In this document: one piece after another, positions 62,296 through 64,000 of the stretch
How the letters are laid out: the number at the start of each line of letters is the position of its first letter
Numbering within the stretch: position 1 is the stretch's first letter
Notes under the pieces: model-generated
Databases searched by the model: none
What the model saw: the letters and a program-made list of their open reading frames with translations, nothing else
Told to the model about the DNA's origin: nothing
DNA from: Firmicutes bacterium UBA5449
GTDB lineage: Bacteria; Bacillota; SHA-98; UBA4971
Assembly: GCA_002424305.1 (NCBI GenBank)
Contig: DIQZ01000051.1
Span: forward strand, 1 to 64,000
Reading direction: 5' to 3'
DNA: 64,000 nt
Translations under genes and position numbers: made by a program

Positions 62296-63249
62296 CTATA
62301 TCACTCGGATTGCAAATTCGGGACACGCAGGAGTGCAATAGCCGCACAGCAAACACTTACTCCTATCAACAGAAGACTTTCCGTCCACCATTGAGAGTGC
62401 TCCGGAAGGACACGCATCCACACACCTACCACAGCCTTTGCAGTAGGCCTCGACTATTTTCAGGTGCTTTTGTCTAAATGCGATTTCCCGTTCCTTAGGA
62501 GGGATGGTCTCACCCGAAAATATCCTGCAGTTCATATCTACTTCCGCCTCAGATACCATGCCTACCACCACAGCATCAATCCCCGGCAGCGTCATGACGA
62601 ACTTAAATGCTTCATCCATTCTCTCCAAAAGACTCCCGCCTGCCAGCGCTTTCATGGCATAGATACCTTTTCCGCGTTGAGAAGAGGCTTCTATTGCAGA
62701 GGCCATATTCTCTACGGTTCCTCCAAGAATTCCTGTGCCGATTACATTTATCAGGGGATGAATGACATCGACATCTTCTCGCTGTCCCGCAACTCTTACA
62801 GTGCCTACATGATGAGTGGATACCCCAATCGCCTTGATTAGCCCCTTCTCCTTATAGTCACACAGGCATTGATATGCCCCGGCTCTCTCACGGAAGACAT
62901 TTTCCCCTGCGCGGGCAGCATGCAAGAGCATAATATCAAGACTCTCTAAGTCAAGGGCCTCAAGAGCGTAGTTTATGTGTCTTTCAGCCTTTTCATAATC
63001 AGAAGCAGGTGTCTTTGTAGCAATTACGAGTTCTTCTTTCCAGTCTTTTTTAGCCTTACGGATATGCTCATATGTACCATAGACATGAGCTGTGTCAATA
63101 AAGGAAATTCCTTTCTCAAGAGCCTTCCTAATCACTTTCGCGCCCTCTTCAGGGGACATATTGGCCTGCATGGATCCCATTACAAGGGCTCCGAATCCGA
63201 GCTTCGTCACTTCGATACCTGTCCTACCAAGAGTAGTTTTAGATAACAT
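62296..63249 (-). CDS. Aldo/keto reductase fused to a 2[4Fe-4S] ferredoxin domain
   Basis: An aldo/keto reductase barrel (about 1-250; LGRTGIEVTKLGFGALVMG, IDTAHVYG) is followed by a ferredoxin domain (about 260-317) with two complete clusters, CKGCGRCVDACPSGA and CLLCGYCTPACPEF. The fused family is widespread in anaerobes and its substrate is generally unknown. ATG at 63249 follows AGGAGG; the frame opens at 63291. It is divergent from the 3-hydroxyacyl-CoA dehydrogenase. Confidence 0.93.
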   Translation of the reverse strand: MLSKTTLGRTGIEVTKLGFGALVMGSMQANMSPEEGAKVIRKALEKGISFIDTAHVYGTYEHIRKAKKDWKEELVIATKTPASDYEKAERHINYALEALDLESLDIMLLHAARAGENVFRERAGAYQCLCDYKEKGLIKAIGVSTHHVGTVRVAGQREDVDVIHPLINVIGTGILGGTVENMASAIEASSQRGKGIYAMKALAGGSLLERMDEAFKFVMTLPGIDAVVVGMVSEAEVDMNCRIFSGETIPPKEREIAFRQKHLKIVEAYCKGCGRCVDACPSGALSMVDGKSSVDRSKCLLCGYCTPACPEFAIRVI

Positions 63250-63391
63250 GCCTTGTCCTCCTCTTCTATCTGTCAAAACCCACGTTGTCAAGATCCGTGC
63301 GCCGCGAAACTAACCTCTTACAGCCTCGTCCACCGATATGTCAATATCAATTATACACTGATTAGGTTGATCTGGAGTCAACTCAAAGCTA

Positions 63392-63433
63392 GAATGTAGA
63401 AGGGTATTGAATCCTTATATAGAATCTACATTC
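63392..63433. promoter_or_regulatory. Inverted repeat in the divergent promoter region (candidate operator)
   Basis: GAATGTAGA (63392-63400) and TCTACATTC (63425-63433) are perfect 9-bp inverted arms 24 bp apart. A TATA-rich sequence between them (63416-63423) looks like a -10 element for the rightward gene. TTGAAT/ATTCAA also pair inside it. Confidence 0.5.
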
Positions 63434-63468
63434 AACATCCTCTTACTAAAACCTAGGGAGGTCTTGAG

Positions 63469-64000
63469 GTGAGAATCCGAAAAGTCGCTATTATTGGCGC
63501 AGGTACCATGGGATGTAGCATTGCAGAAAATATCGGAGAAAAAGGCTTTGCAGTTTTCCTCGTGGACCGCACTGATGAACTTTTAGAGGACGCTAAATGC
63601 CGTATTGAGCTTAGCTTGAACAAGCGTCTGGAGAAATGGGGAATCACTGAAGCTGAAAAACGAATTACGCTAAGTCGTATTCTTTTTACATCGAAGCTGG
63701 ATGACGTAGCAACCTGTGATCTGATTATCGAAGCAGTCCAAGAAGATCCTATTGTCAAGAAGAGTGTTTTATGTGACCTTGACAGACTTTGTCATCCAAA
63801 GGCAATTCTCGCATCTAACACATCAACTCTCAGTATTACTGAACTTGCAGCAGCAACGAAGCGACCTGAAAGAGTTATTGGTCTCCACTTCCTAAGTCCG
63901 GTTGTACGAGTTGAAGTCGTGGAAATCGTGCGAGGTCTCAAATCATCAGAAGAGACTTTTGAAGCAGTAAGAAGATTTGTGAAAAGCCTGGACAAGGTTG
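63469..64000 (+). CDS. 3-hydroxyacyl-CoA dehydrogenase, NAD-binding part (3' end beyond window)
   Basis: GTG at 63469 follows GGGAGG with 7-nt spacing. The 177 visible residues form a Rossmann fold (VAIIGAGTMGCSIAENIGEKGF, glycine motif at 10-15) with the family segments ADLIIEA-like DLIIEAVQED, ILASNTSTLSITELA and the active-site VIGLHFLSPV. It resembles 3-hydroxybutyryl-CoA dehydrogenases of butyrate-type or beta-oxidation pathways. The catalytic histidine is likely His in GLHF (NxxH-like) in the visible part. Confidence 0.92.
   Translation, partial: MRIRKVAIIGAGTMGCSIAENIGEKGFAVFLVDRTDELLEDAKCRIELSLNKRLEKWGITEAEKRITLSRILFTSKLDDVATCDLIIEAVQEDPIVKKSVLCDLDRLCHPKAILASNTSTLSITELAAATKRPERVIGLHFLSPVVRVEVVEIVRGLKSSEETFEAVRRFVKSLDKV

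Noticed and set aside
1..64000. CRISPR arrays, insertion sequences, rRNA genes
   Set aside because: I saw no regularly spaced repeats, transposase genes with inverted ends, or rRNA sequence in the window.

Overview
The window comes from a Gram-positive-type bacterium, most likely a clostridial-grade Bacillota. Marker clusters supporting this are cdaA-cdaR-glmM-acpS, ftsE-ftsX-M23 peptidase-ctpA, csaB with a WecG/TagA-type transferase, long-form hpf-secA-prfB, and a DUF2089/DUF4097/holin-family operon. No LPS or outer-membrane genes are seen. Base composition is moderate (a little under 50% G+C by eye), GTG and TTG starts are frequent, and nearly every gene lies on the minus strand. The plus-strand exceptions are tRNA-His, one penicillin-binding protein and a partial 3-hydroxyacyl-CoA dehydrogenase at the right edge.

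Region 1 (1-12679) is the notable part: an archaeal-type C1 cluster in a bacterium. Read on the minus strand, the order is mptG (beta-RFAP synthase, methanopterin synthesis), a sigma54 enhancer-binding regulator, a 309-bp control region, an ATP-grasp ligase, ftr, an intrinsic terminator, fwdD, fwdB, fwdA, fwdC, an MptN/RimK-like ATP-grasp ligase, a CitG-like protein, mobA and fdhD (cut by the window edge). The formylmethanofuran dehydrogenase genes keep the Mo/W-ligand cysteine, the FeS cysteines, the FwdA metal ligands and a separate FwdD. This points to a redox-active FwdABCD enzyme rather than the hydrolytic Fhc complex of aerobic methylotrophs. MobA and FdhD would supply and mature its bis-MGD cofactor. 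A near-consensus -24/-12 promoter and a perfect TGTCCCA-N3-TGGGACA palindrome sit between the regulator gene and the operon, so the module carries its own sigma54 control circuit. Genes for mch, mtd, mer, fae and the Fwd ferredoxin subunits are not in the window.

Region 2 (12680-25100) holds tRNA-His with its promoter, an MFS transporter, a uracil-type permease, lipoamide dehydrogenase, alanine racemase, NAD(P)HX repair enzyme, AcpS, GlmM, CdaR, CdaA (c-di-AMP synthesis) and an archaeal-type phosphoglycerate mutase. Region 3 (25101-32225) holds a class A PBP, a YhaM-like nuclease, a Cof-type phosphatase and an envelope-stress-like operon headed by a DUF2089 regulator with tandem operator-like repeats. 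Region 4 (32226-38966) is uvrB-uvrA-uvrC with a promoter and a possible LexA box.

Region 5 (39143-52255) covers cell envelope and division genes: a PDZ membrane protein, CtpA, M23 peptidase, FtsX, FtsE, split transketolase, WecG/TagA, CsaB, DUF5693 and DUF2993 proteins, followed by prfB with its programmed +1 frameshift. Region 6 (52261-64000) contains SecA, an unassigned nucleotidyltransferase-like protein, HPF, a secreted alpha/beta hydrolase, a zinc-ribbon protein, a Ca2+-type P-type ATPase, a ferredoxin-fused aldo/keto reductase and the divergent hydroxyacyl-CoA dehydrogenase. No insertion sequence, prophage or CRISPR array was seen.
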